Shown: one piece after another, positions 1 through 6,511 of the stretch
How positions within the stretch are numbered: position 1 is the stretch's first letter
Layout of the letters: every line of letters starts with the position of its first letter
Source of the DNA: Thermococcus sp.
GTDB taxonomy: Archaea; Methanobacteriota_B; Thermococci; Thermococcales; Thermococcaceae
DNA length: 9,253 nucleotides
Direction of reading: 5' to 3'
NCBI GenBank assembly: GCA_021157445.1
Contig: JAGGWM010000026.1
Coordinates: 1 to 9,253 of the forward strand
The notes under the pieces: model-generated
The model's database searches: none
Told to the model about the DNA's origin: nothing
The model's input: only the letters and a program-made list of their open reading frames with translations
Program-made: the position numbers and the translations under genes

Positions 1-584
1 AAGGGTTCCTTTCCAAACAGTGCCTGCAGGACAATATCGTAGGCTATTGCCGCTAAGAGCAGTGGCAAATGAATTATGCTCCACCCCATCGTTTGCTGTG
101 CCATGACTATCTCGTAGGTGCTAAATGTCCCATAAAATTCAGCCAAAGCAACTATGGCGAAGCCAAGGGGTACTTGAATTGCCAAGAGTGTGAGCAATGC
201 TCTCTGGGCACCTATGCCCGCGTAAGGATTTCCAGAGCTCATTGCGGCAAACATCATGCCGAGCATTGGTATCTCAAGGAGGAAGGTGATGAGGACGAGA
301 TCACCGTAAGCTCTGAGCACACTGATGCTTCCGAGAGGAATGAACACAAGGGCCAGTATAGTCGCTCCTAGGGCGTAGATTACTCCAAAGTCATAAATTA
401 AACCGTGGGTTATGTTGCTCTTCTTTGAGAGAAGCTTTATGGTATCAAGGATGGGCTGGTAAATCGGAGGTCCAACTCTCCTGTGAATCCTTGCCGTAAC
501 TATTCTAATTATCCCCATGAACATGAATCCCACGAAGGTCGCATAAATTAAAATTAGGAAAGCCTTCAAGGCAGTCTCAATCAT
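1..584 (-). CDS. mbxM: MBX/MBS complex subunit M, NuoH/ND1-like membrane anchor (partial, C-terminus missing)
   Basis: This reading frame is open from an ATG at 584 to the window edge, giving 194 residues with no stop. It is a membrane protein of the NuoH/ND1/HyfC family, which links the peripheral redox arm to the membrane ion-pumping arm. The first helix is followed by a basic loop, RIHRRVGPPIYQP (residues 32-44) then KLLSKK (50-55), matching the NuoH R-GP---QP--D--KL--K signature. A second typical stretch is SSGNPYAGIGAQRAL (116-130). The partial end, GKEP at 191-194, lies where NuoH has its PFD..EAE loop. The start is 3 bases after the stop of the preceding subunit, with a GGGGTGTGA ribosome binding site inside that gene's end, so translation is probably coupled. 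The family is clear. The assignment to MBX/MBS (also called mbsM) rests on gene order, since an MBH or other group 4 hydrogenase NuoH-like subunit would look similar. Confidence 0.9.
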   Translation of the reverse strand, partial: MIETALKAFLILIYATFVGFMFMGIIRIVTARIHRRVGPPIYQPILDTIKLLSKKSNITHGLIYDFGVIYALGATILALVFIPLGSISVLRAYGDLVLITFLLEIPMLGMMFAAMSSGNPYAGIGAQRALLTLLAIQVPLGFAIVALAEFYGTFSTYEIVMAQQTMGWSIIHLPLLLAAIAYDIVLQALFGKEP

Positions 585-587
585 TCT

Positions 588-2441
588 TCACACCCCCCAT
601 AATGCAAGGATTAGTAAGATTATTGCCAGATACCACGCGTAGCTCTGGACGCTCCCATTATAGATGTAGTTCCTCAAAACTTCTGCTAGGTCCTCAATCC
701 AGGCCCCTATGTCGTGATAGAGCTTGTCGAAGCTTATTCTGAGCCAGAAGGCAAGGGTTTCTTTAAGTGGAAGGAAGAAGTTCCTCCTTATGGTGAGATT
801 GTAGTCCATTGTAACCGGGTTAGCAGATTGGTAGGTGTCTGTGACGGGCACTCTTCTAGCCTTTGCGCCCATGAAGTAGATAATTCCGGCGATTACGATG
901 CCTGCTATGAGGTAGATGAGTATCGCAAGAGCGTTGTACTTTCCGAAGCCGAGGTCAAGGACGTAAAGGTTCCCACCGATAACCTCCTTTCCGAATATTT
1001 TGTTGAGCTCTCTAGCGACTAATCCTGGAGCTATACCCAAGATAACGTTGAAAAGTGCCAAAATTGCCATTGCTACCGCCATTGACAGTGGAGCGTCCTT
1101 AACGTTGTCCAAGTCAGTGGGCCTTTGACCAAACCACACTGCATATGTGAACCTTATCAAGTAAACGAAACCTATTGCGCTTCCAAAGAAGACCATGCCA
1201 CCGAGTACTGGGAGGTTCTGGCTTATGACCGCTTCAAAGAGAACCCACTTGCTAGCGAAGCCAACCAATGGTGGTATTCCCGCTAGGCTGAGGATTGCCA
1301 CGAAGGCCATTGCGAAGGTGAAGGGCATCTTTTCCGCCAAGCCTCCCATATCCGCGAAGGTTGTCTTGCCCGTCCTGTAGACTATCGTGGCAACTATGAG
1401 GAAGAACAACCCCTTGAAAAGTGCGTGGCTTAAAGCGTGGAATAAAGCCGCTTGCATGCTTAAAGCCGTTCCCACTCCTATACCCACCAAAATGTAACCG
1501 AGCTGGCTTATACTTGAATAAGCGAAGAGCTTCCTTATATCCTCCTGGAGGGCCGCTAAAAGACCGCCCACGATTATCGTCAAACCTCCAAGGAATGCTA
1601 TTATGTAGCCGAATTTCGTTGTGCTCCTAAAACCTCCAAGTTCAATTGCCAGCCGAGTCCCCATGAGGAGATATAGCATTATGAAGCCATAAACTCCCGT
1701 CTTGCTTAGAACTCCGCTGAACATTGCAGCATAGCTCTGGTTGGTTTCTGAGTAGGCATCTGGCGCCCACACGTGAAGTGGAAACATGCCGGCTTTAACT
1801 CCAAATGCTATGAGGAAGAGCAAGTATATGAGGATACTTTCGCCTTTGCTGAAAACGGTATCGGCTTTAAAAGCTACCGCATAGGCTTCCTTGTACATTG
1901 CCTGCTGTATCTGAGCAAAGTCAAAGGTGCCAAGCTTTGCGTAGATCATTCCCAGTGCAATCAGCATCGCATACGCTCCAAAGACGCTCAGCAGGAAATA
2001 TTTGAGTGATGCGGCTTTATTGTAGTGTAGAACCATCATGAAGCTTGCAAAGGTCATTATCTCCCAGAAGATAAAGAACGTCATTAAGTCGTTTGCGAGG
2101 AACACCCCAAGTACACCGCTGAGACTCATCAATGCAAACAACCACTCATAGCTATCCCTACCCGTGGAGACCAATGCCAAAATTGCCGCAAATCCCACCA
2201 AAGCTCCTATTCCCAGGAAGAACCAATTTAAAGCGTTCAATGCAAAAGTCAGCTTGAAAACTCCTAGATTAATGGCGAAGCTAAGGCCTCCGTTTACTTT
2301 TTGGTAGAGCAGTGCAGCATATCCAAGTGGCACTGCAGCACCCAAAACACCAATTATCTCCCTGATTCCCTTAATGTCGATAAGCCACGCCAAAGCCCCA
2401 GCTATTAAAGGAGCAAATACAATTAGAGCCAATTCGTTCAT
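588..2441 (-). CDS. mbxH': MBX/MBS second antiporter-like subunit H' (NuoL/MrpA-type, proton-conducting_membrane_transporter family)
   Basis: A 617-residue polytopic membrane protein of the NuoL/M/N-MrpA/D family, expected to conduct ions across the membrane, driven by the redox arm. Family residues are visible: Glu127 in FFIFWEIMTF (TM5), Lys216 in GVKAGMFPLHVWAPDAY (TM7), Lys247 in VLSKTGVYG (TM8), RKLFAYSSISQLGY (303-316), the HALSHALFK segment (335-343) and Lys398 in GFASKW (TM12). After the 14-helix core, residues about 530-600 form a polar, amphipathic stretch (with basic IRRNFF and FWLRISFDKLYHDIGAWIED). A last hydrophobic helix follows (601-617). This resembles the lateral-helix extension of NuoL. 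The start overlaps the end of subunit H by 4 bases and has a strong GGGGGTGAG ribosome binding site. A second H-type gene next to H is characteristic of the MBX/MBS operon; MBH has one H and a separate MbhI. The equivalent gene is called mbsH' in the MBS naming. Confidence 0.92.
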   Translation of the reverse strand: MNELALIVFAPLIAGALAWLIDIKGIREIIGVLGAAVPLGYAALLYQKVNGGLSFAINLGVFKLTFALNALNWFFLGIGALVGFAAILALVSTGRDSYEWLFALMSLSGVLGVFLANDLMTFFIFWEIMTFASFMMVLHYNKAASLKYFLLSVFGAYAMLIALGMIYAKLGTFDFAQIQQAMYKEAYAVAFKADTVFSKGESILIYLLFLIAFGVKAGMFPLHVWAPDAYSETNQSYAAMFSGVLSKTGVYGFIMLYLLMGTRLAIELGGFRSTTKFGYIIAFLGGLTIIVGGLLAALQEDIRKLFAYSSISQLGYILVGIGVGTALSMQAALFHALSHALFKGLFFLIVATIVYRTGKTTFADMGGLAEKMPFTFAMAFVAILSLAGIPPLVGFASKWVLFEAVISQNLPVLGGMVFFGSAIGFVYLIRFTYAVWFGQRPTDLDNVKDAPLSMAVAMAILALFNVILGIAPGLVARELNKIFGKEVIGGNLYVLDLGFGKYNALAILIYLIAGIVIAGIIYFMGAKARRVPVTDTYQSANPVTMDYNLTIRRNFFLPLKETLAFWLRISFDKLYHDIGAWIEDLAEVLRNYIYNGSVQSYAWYLAIILLILALWGV

Positions 2442-3922
2442 GGGCTCACCCCCATTAGAGGAACATTCTTAATGTATTGGGCAACGTTGAAGATATCGCT
2501 CCCAGCTTTTTGCATAACATTCCAGAAGGGTTCTGGGTAGATTCCAATGACTATTATCAAAGCTACCAGTAAGAGCATTACTAATGCCAGCACGCTGCTT
2601 TCTTTCACCTTCTCTCCCTCTCCCTTGAACCATATTGTGTGTATCAGCCTTATGTAATAGGTGGCCTCCACGAGACTTGCACCTAGGATCAACGCGACCA
2701 TCCAAGTATACTGGGCGTTTAACGCTGCCAGAATAAGCTGCATTTTGCTCCAGAAGATGTTGAATAAAGGTATTCCTATGATGCTTATTGCACCCACAGT
2801 TATCGCAAACGCAGTCACTGGCATTCTCTTTCCTAAGCCTTCAAATTTGTTAATCTCTGTCCCTCCGAGTTCTACTGCAACGTAACCAACCGCCAAGAAC
2901 ATAAGGGCCTTGACTATTGCGTGATTGAACATATGGAATACGCTTGCGCTTACACCACTTTCTGTCCCCAGAGCTAAGCCCACAGCAATCAGGCCAACTT
3001 GGGCTATACTGGAATAGGCAAACATTCTCTTAACGTTGTTCTGTCTTAAAGCACTCATCTCGCCTATGATGACGGTGAGAGTTCCCAAAATTATCAGCAG
3101 CCTCAGGATTGAGCTCCACCCTTCTACAGCACTTAAAATGTAAATCACTCTACCCATTGCATATAAAGAGGCTTTAACCACAAAGGCAGAAAACATTGCT
3201 GTTACTGGATGTGGGGCTTCTTGATACGCATCAGGCGCCCAAGCGTTAAGTGGAAACTGCTCTGCTTCAACTGCCAATCCAAAGATAAGCAATGCCAATC
3301 CTGCTTTTGCAACGGTGGGATTAACTAGGTGCGCCAACTGTGCAATGTGAGCCATGTTGAGTGTCCCAAGGCTCCCGTAGATTAAGGCCACACCAACAAG
3401 GAAAAAGCTTGAGCCAATTCCTCCAAGGACGATGTATTTAAGTGCCGCTTCGCTTGCCTCTCCGGTTTTGTTGTAGGCGATCAGTGCATAAGCGCTAATT
3501 GCGGTAATCTCCATAAAGACGAAGAGATTAAAGATGTCTCCAGTGGAAATCATGCCGGTTGCACCGAGCATGAGAAGCAAGAAAAGCATTGCATATTTAT
3601 CCTTTGGTTCAACGCTAACTGCCTTAAAGCTAAAGATTGTCATTAGAAGGCTGGTGACTGCAATAACTAAGACAAACAGCGCTGCAAAGTGCCCTATGTA
3701 TAGGTTAATTCCTATCGGCGGCCTAAATCCGCCAGCCATGATTATTATAGGCTTCCCCGTTATGTAAACTTCATTAAACACCCACGCCGCAATTCCAGTC
3801 TGTATTAAGGTTACCAAGACTAAGAAGGGCATTACTGCACTCTTGCTTATTCTCTTAAGTATTGGAATAAAGAATGCACCAAACAACGGTAACGCGATGA
3901 GGAGTGAGGCGTACTGGCTCAT
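2438..3922 (-). CDS. mbxH: MBX/MBS subunit H, MrpD/MnhD-type antiporter subunit
   Basis: A 494-residue protein with about 14 membrane helices, of the MrpD/NuoM/N ion-translocating family. It is the last gene of the antiporter-like block A-H. Visible family features are Glu138 in FVFMEIT (TM5), the FPLNAWAPDAYQEAPHPV segment (223-240, the half-helix TM7 region), Lys250 in FVVKASLYA (TM8), VKRMFAYSSIAQVG (297-310), FNHAIVKALMF (332-342) and Lys393 in IFWSKMQ (TM12). Oddly, the lysine expected six or so residues before the FPL motif (as at Lys216 of the neighbouring H') is Glu219 here. The length is normal for MrpD. The ATG overlaps the end of subunit G by 4 bases, with a strong AAGGAGG ribosome binding site. 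In MBH and MBS structures the H subunit lies between the antiporter module and the anchor module. Also named mbsH. Confidence 0.93.
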   Translation of the reverse strand: MSQYASLLIALPLFGAFFIPILKRISKSAVMPFLVLVTLIQTGIAAWVFNEVYITGKPIIIMAGGFRPPIGINLYIGHFAALFVLVIAVTSLLMTIFSFKAVSVEPKDKYAMLFLLLMLGATGMISTGDIFNLFVFMEITAISAYALIAYNKTGEASEAALKYIVLGGIGSSFFLVGVALIYGSLGTLNMAHIAQLAHLVNPTVAKAGLALLIFGLAVEAEQFPLNAWAPDAYQEAPHPVTAMFSAFVVKASLYAMGRVIYILSAVEGWSSILRLLIILGTLTVIIGEMSALRQNNVKRMFAYSSIAQVGLIAVGLALGTESGVSASVFHMFNHAIVKALMFLAVGYVAVELGGTEINKFEGLGKRMPVTAFAITVGAISIIGIPLFNIFWSKMQLILAALNAQYTWMVALILGASLVEATYYIRLIHTIWFKGEGEKVKESSVLALVMLLLVALIIVIGIYPEPFWNVMQKAGSDIFNVAQYIKNVPLMGVSP

Positions 3923-4260
3923 CCCCTCAACCTCCTTATCTCTTCTACGTTAAGGGTTTTGTACTTTTCATAGAGGTTTATAACAACACTCAAGGCCATT
4001 GCAGTTGTTGCAACGCCAATAACGATAGCTGTAAGCACCAACGCCTGAGGAATTGGGTCTACTGCCCTATCCGGAGTTATTCCCTCGCTAAGTATGGGCG
4101 CACTTCTGCCGCTCACATAACCAACGCTGATGAGCAGTAAGTTAACTCCAGTCTCCATTATGCTAAGGCCAACTAGCATTTTAAGGACGTTTCTCTTTGC
4201 TAATATTGCATAAAGACCAATAAGGATTAAAGCGATTGAAGCAAAGTAGTACGGGTTCAT
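3919..4260 (-). CDS. mbxG: MBX/MBS subunit G, MrpC/MnhC-type (NuoK-like)
   Basis: A 113-residue three-helix membrane protein of the MrpC/NuoK family, part of the Na+/H+ antiporter module. The second helix carries GLSIMETGVNLLLI (31-44) with the conserved membrane Glu36. The third begins with DPIPQALVLTAIVIG (68-82), the standard MrpC signature. The loop between them (about 50-67) is longer than in NuoK, as usual for MrpC, and a short charged tail (YEKYKTLNVEEIRRLRG) ends the protein. It overlaps the preceding gene by 4 bases (ATGA type) and has a GGAGGGAGG ribosome binding site, so it is translationally coupled on both sides. Identification is firm at family level. The letter G follows the Thermococcales mbh/mbx naming. 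Confidence 0.93.
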   Translation of the reverse strand: MNPYYFASIALILIGLYAILAKRNVLKMLVGLSIMETGVNLLLISVGYVSGRSAPILSEGITPDRAVDPIPQALVLTAIVIGVATTAMALSVVINLYEKYKTLNVEEIRRLRG

Positions 4261-4982
4261 TGCCCTCCCTCCTCGGGCTCTTTAATCATGTTATCAACAA
4301 TTCCCGTGAGCTCGGTACCAACCTTGATTCCAATTAGGGTGTAGATGATGGGTATGAACCCTGCACTCAGAAGCCTTCCTATGTTCTCCTTTCCGATGCC
4401 CCATGTTTGCCATATCCAGTCAAAGAGGAAGTACCCACCTATTGCTAAACCTATAAGGCCAACTGTCACATAGCCAACTCCCGCAAGACCCTCAAGAGGT
4501 TCAAAGATCTTGTGATCTACCTCGTAGACCGTGAAGGCCAAGTAAAGGAACAGGAATGCTGTTGCGATTGTTGCTCCACCGGGGAATCCCCCACCCGGAG
4601 TCAAGTGTCCATGAATAAAGATGTAAACACCGAAGAGCATTATAAACGGCAAAAGAAGCCTTGCGCCTGTTGTTAAAACAACGCTTCCTTCTGTTTTGGC
4701 AGTTCTCTTCCTCTTCTTTCTCCATAGAAGGGCGGCAACACCAGTAGAGGCTATGAAGAGCACGGTAACCTCTCCTAGAGTATCAAAACCTCTGTAGTTA
4801 ACAACCACAGCGGTTACAGCGTTTACTGCACCTGTTTCTTCCTTAACATGCTCAAGGTAGTATTTGCCCACAAGCATTCTATCCTGGCCAAATGGAACCT
4901 GATCAAGTGCTTTTGCCATCCAGAAACCGATTATTAGGATAAAAACTATGGCAAAGATTCGCTTCACCATTTCACCCACCAT
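4257..4982 (-). CDS. mbxF: MBX/MBS E/F-position subunit: MbhE-like N-terminal part plus MrpB/MnhB domain
   Basis: A 241-residue membrane protein that appears to join two units. Residues about 7-90 hold one N-terminal helix, then VTAVVVNYRGFDTLGEV (56-72) and a hydrophobic helix ending LLWRKKRKR. This pattern is that of MbhE or of the segment of MrpA preceding MrpB. Residues about 102-235 are a four-helix MrpB (MnhB) domain with LLPFIMLFGVY and HGHLTPGGGFPGG (124-136). In MBH these are two genes, mbhE and mbhF; the P. furiosus mbx operon has one fewer gene here, which fits. The long frame begins at 4982, overlapping subunit D by 19 bases. Met5 (ATG at 4968-4970) is an attractive alternative start: GGTGG lies 5 bases before it and it overlaps the D stop by 7 bases, giving 237 residues. 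Role: part of the Na+/H+ antiporter module. Confidence 0.9.
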   Translation of the reverse strand: MVGEMVKRIFAIVFILIIGFWMAKALDQVPFGQDRMLVGKYYLEHVKEETGAVNAVTAVVVNYRGFDTLGEVTVLFIASTGVAALLWRKKRKRTAKTEGSVVLTTGARLLLPFIMLFGVYIFIHGHLTPGGGFPGGATIATAFLFLYLAFTVYEVDHKIFEPLEGLAGVGYVTVGLIGLAIGGYFLFDWIWQTWGIGKENIGRLLSAGFIPIIYTLIGIKVGTELTGIVDNMIKEPEEGGQ

Positions 4983-5239
4983 CCTGTGCCTTCTTCTTCA
5001 CTCTCGTACCTCTCGGTTCTATTTATTGCAAATATGAAGACCGCAGCGCTCAGTGCAGCACCTATTGCTGCTTCTACCATGGCCACATCCGGTGCTTGAA
5101 GGAAGAAGAACGCTATTGAGGCAAATAAGCTCACAGCTGTCATTCCAACGACTGCCGCCAAAAGGTCTCTCCATTCAACTGCGAAGATAGCAGAGACTAC
5201 CATAAGAGCAGCTATGAAAATTGCAACCCAGTCACTCAT
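4964..5239 (-). CDS. mbxD: MBX/MBS subunit D, DUF4040 / MrpA C-terminal-type (NuoJ-like)
   Basis: A 91-residue protein with three membrane helices, of the DUF4040 family (the MrpA C-terminal or 'MnhB-related' unit, NuoJ-like in fold). The diagnostic segment is LQAPDVAMVEAAIGAALSAA (46-65), with Asp51 and Glu56 in or near the membrane. An acidic tail (ERYESEEEG) and a Trp-rich end (GWWVKW) follow. It overlaps subunit C by 8 bases and the next gene by 19 (or 7 if that gene starts at its Met5). In the family it is a core piece of the antiporter module and may line the ion path together with the G subunit. The short length is normal for the MbhD/MbxD type. Confidence 0.92.
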   Translation of the reverse strand: MSDWVAIFIAALMVVSAIFAVEWRDLLAAVVGMTAVSLFASIAFFFLQAPDVAMVEAAIGAALSAAVFIFAINRTERYESEEEGTGWWVKW

Positions 5240-5645
5240 TTATCTCAACCCCCCGCGAAGGTTCTTCTAACTTCTCTTTTATCTCCTCTACTCGCTCCAG
5301 AGAACTCTCTGCCTCTTTATATCTATCCACGATGCTGCCTTCCCATAAGGGCACTCCGCTCTTGTAAGCAGCTCTAATTAGTGCATGTGCTGCTATCGGA
5401 TTTGTTAGGAGCAGGAACACGGCGACTATCAATGTCTTTGGAATCCAGGAGTAGCTTCCCACCTCTCCAATGGCCCATATTCCTACACCTATGATCACGC
5501 CCAAAGAACCCAAAGTTGCACTTTTTGTTGCAGTTTGCATTCTGTTGTACACATCTGGCATTCTAATCAAGCCCAATGAAGATAGCACATAGAAGAAAGT
5601 TCCAAAGAGTACAAGGGCCTGGCCGATTATTGACGCAATGCTCAT
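5232..5645 (-). CDS. mbxC: MBX/MBS subunit C, MrpG/MnhG-type
   Basis: A 137-residue MrpG-family membrane protein with three helices. Signature stretches are LGLIRMPDVYNRMQ (24-37) and ATLGSLGVIIG (43-53) on the first loop and second helix, and FLLLTNPIAAHALIRAAY (77-94) on the third. The last 40 residues are a charged, helix-forming cytoplasmic tail (DRYKEAESSLERVEEIKEKLEE), longer than in typical bacterial MrpG (my estimate from memory of the family). The tail may contact the neighbouring soluble part or other subunits; that is inference. It overlaps subunit B by 4 bases and D by 8, with a GGAGGG ribosome binding site in the end of B. Function: accessory subunit of the Na+/H+ antiporter module. 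Confidence 0.92.
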   Translation of the reverse strand: MSIASIIGQALVLFGTFFYVLSSLGLIRMPDVYNRMQTATKSATLGSLGVIIGVGIWAIGEVGSYSWIPKTLIVAVFLLLTNPIAAHALIRAAYKSGVPLWEGSIVDRYKEAESSLERVEEIKEKLEEPSRGVEINE

Positions 5646-5890
5646 AAGCCTCCCTCCATGTACCTGGCAAAAGCTATAACCCCAACAAAAGCAAGCACCG
5701 CATAAACCAGTGCCACATCAAGGAATATTGCTCTCCTGTAGTAGAGGGCAAAGAGCACCATCAGGCCGGTAGTTAGGGTCGTCATTATGTCCACTGCCAC
5801 GATTCTGTCTGCTGTAGTCGGCCCTCTAAAAAACCTGTACATGCTCAAGATAACAGCAACGGCAATTAGGAATAAATAGACCTCTATCAT
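5642..5890 (-). CDS. mbxB: MBX/MBS subunit B, MrpF/MnhF-type
   Basis: An 82-residue, three-helix membrane protein of the MrpF family, part of the Na+/H+ antiporter module. It shows the MrpF signature GPTTADRIVAVDIMTTLT (23-40), with Asp28, Arg29 and Asp34, followed by the third-helix motif FLDVALVYAVLAFVG (56-70) with Asp58. In MrpF/MbhB these acidic residues are among those proposed for Na+ handling (family knowledge, not shown here). It overlaps A by 4 bases and C by 4. A textbook ribosome binding site, GGTGATC (5896-5902 on the minus strand), lies in the end of subunit A, 5 bases before the ATG. Confidence 0.93.
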   Translation of the reverse strand: MIEVYLFLIAVAVILSMYRFFRGPTTADRIVAVDIMTTLTTGLMVLFALYYRRAIFLDVALVYAVLAFVGVIAFARYMEGGL

Positions 5891-6393
5891 TCGAAGATCA
5901 CCTTCAGGAATTTTTCAAAAGGTTTTGTTATGTTCTCAGAAGCACCTTCTACACTTTTGTCCTTAACATCAATCCAGTGAATGAAGTAGCGATCTCCTTT
6001 AACATCGAGGGTAATTGTACCTGGAGTCAAGGTTATTGAATTGGCAAGGGCTAGTTTTCCAACGTTATTTGTGAGAACTGTTCTGCATTCAACGATTCCT
6101 GGGTTTATGGGTCTTTTTGGATGCAGAACACGGTACGCAACGTCTAGATTTGCCATTATCATTGCCCAAAGGAAGTAAGGTATATACGCTGTGAAGTAAA
6201 GCACTCTTTTGGGGTTAAGATTCCCTAAGCCTCTCTCTGTGAAAACCTCATCTGTTAGTGCTCCAACTATTAAAGCGAATATTGCTCCAATGGTGACTTC
6301 CTGAGGATCAAGGCTGCCAGTTAAAAACAACCAAATAATAAACAATATCAAAACGGTATAGAGGTATCGGCTTATCTTGCTTGTTTCTCCCAT
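5887..6393 (-). CDS. mbxA: MBX/MBS subunit A, MrpE/MnhE-type; first gene of the operon
   Basis: A 168-residue MrpE-family protein. Two N-terminal hydrophobic segments (about 10-27 and 32-46) are followed by a third (65-84) and a soluble C-terminal domain. The MrpE signature is present: ANLDVAYRVLHPKRPINPGI (81-100), then TNNVGKLALANSITLTPGTI (108-127), ending in a beta-rich IHWIDV region. This is the first gene of the operon: no same-strand gene lies within 265 bases upstream, and a TATA element with two SurR-type sites precedes it. A GGAGGG ribosome binding site sits 7 bases before the ATG, supporting this start. The predicted leader is about 50 bases. Gene order A-B-C-D-E/F-G-H-H'-M matches the mbx operon of P. 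furiosus; the equivalent MBS name is mbsA. Confidence 0.93.
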   Translation of the reverse strand: MGETSKISRYLYTVLILFIIWLFLTGSLDPQEVTIGAIFALIVGALTDEVFTERGLGNLNPKRVLYFTAYIPYFLWAMIMANLDVAYRVLHPKRPINPGIVECRTVLTNNVGKLALANSITLTPGTITLDVKGDRYFIHWIDVKDKSVEGASENITKPFEKFLKVIFE

Positions 6394-6400
6394 TTAACAA

Positions 6401-6406
6401 CCCTCC
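6401..6406 (-). promoter_or_regulatory. Ribosome binding site of mbxA
   Basis: The minus strand reads GGAGGG seven bases before the mbxA ATG, complementary to the 3' end of archaeal 16S rRNA. It supports the 6393 start. Confidence 0.75.
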
Positions 6407-6438
6407 ACAAGTCAAGATTGAAACTTTTTACACCTAAT

Positions 6439-6447
6439 GTTTCTAAC
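6439..6447. promoter_or_regulatory. SurR-type site 1 (GTTn3AAC), at the expected mbx transcription start
   Basis: The plus strand reads GTTTCTAAC, a perfect GTTn3AAC palindrome, the minimal motif bound by SurR, the redox-active sulfur-response regulator of Thermococcales. It lies about 27 bases downstream of the centre of the TATA element, so it would overlap the transcription start. That is a position from which a bound protein would block RNA polymerase. SurR is reported to control mbx and hydrogenase operons in P. furiosus. Binding at this site is inferred from sequence only. Confidence 0.7.
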
Positions 6448-6464
6448 CATTATTGGGAAATTGA

Positions 6465-6474
6465 TATTTATAAA
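6465..6474 (-). promoter_or_regulatory. TATA element of the mbx operon promoter
   Basis: On the minus strand this reads TTTATAAATA, close to the archaeal TATA consensus, and lies about 75 bases before the mbxA start codon. The expected transcription start, about 25 bases downstream, is near 6444, giving a leader of about 50 bases. The purine-rich ATAAGG just upstream (6475-6480) is in the position of the BRE. It is the best promoter-like element in the 265-base gap. Confidence 0.75.
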
Positions 6475-6494
6475 CCTTATTGGGACATCAAAAG

Positions 6495-6511
6495 GTTAAA
6501 AACCAATGGTT
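6495..6511. promoter_or_regulatory. SurR-type site 2, complete extended motif GTTn3AACn5GTT
   Basis: The plus strand reads GTTAAAAACCAATGGTT, a perfect match to the extended SurR motif GTTn3AACn5GTT. It lies 14 bases upstream of the BRE position of the mbx promoter, about 33 bases from the TATA centre. Two nested inverted repeats make it up (GGTT-AAA-AACC at 6494-6504 and AACCA-A-TGGTT at 6501-6511). A site upstream of TATA/BRE usually suits activation or cooperative occupancy with the downstream site; the role is inference. Confidence 0.75.

Noticed and set aside
69..371. Plus-strand open frame of 100 codons opposite mbxM
   Set aside because: It lies antisense to a clear NuoH-like coding frame; its translation is Cys/His-rich with no family resemblance, as expected of a shadow frame.
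714..1022. Plus-strand open frame of 102 codons opposite the end of mbxH'
   Set aside because: Antisense to a conserved antiporter gene with clear motifs; no ribosome binding site or promoter seen for it.
2469..2705. Minus-strand open frame inside mbxH
   Set aside because: Same strand but out of frame with a well-supported 494-residue antiporter subunit; sequence is not membrane-like and has no recognisable domain.
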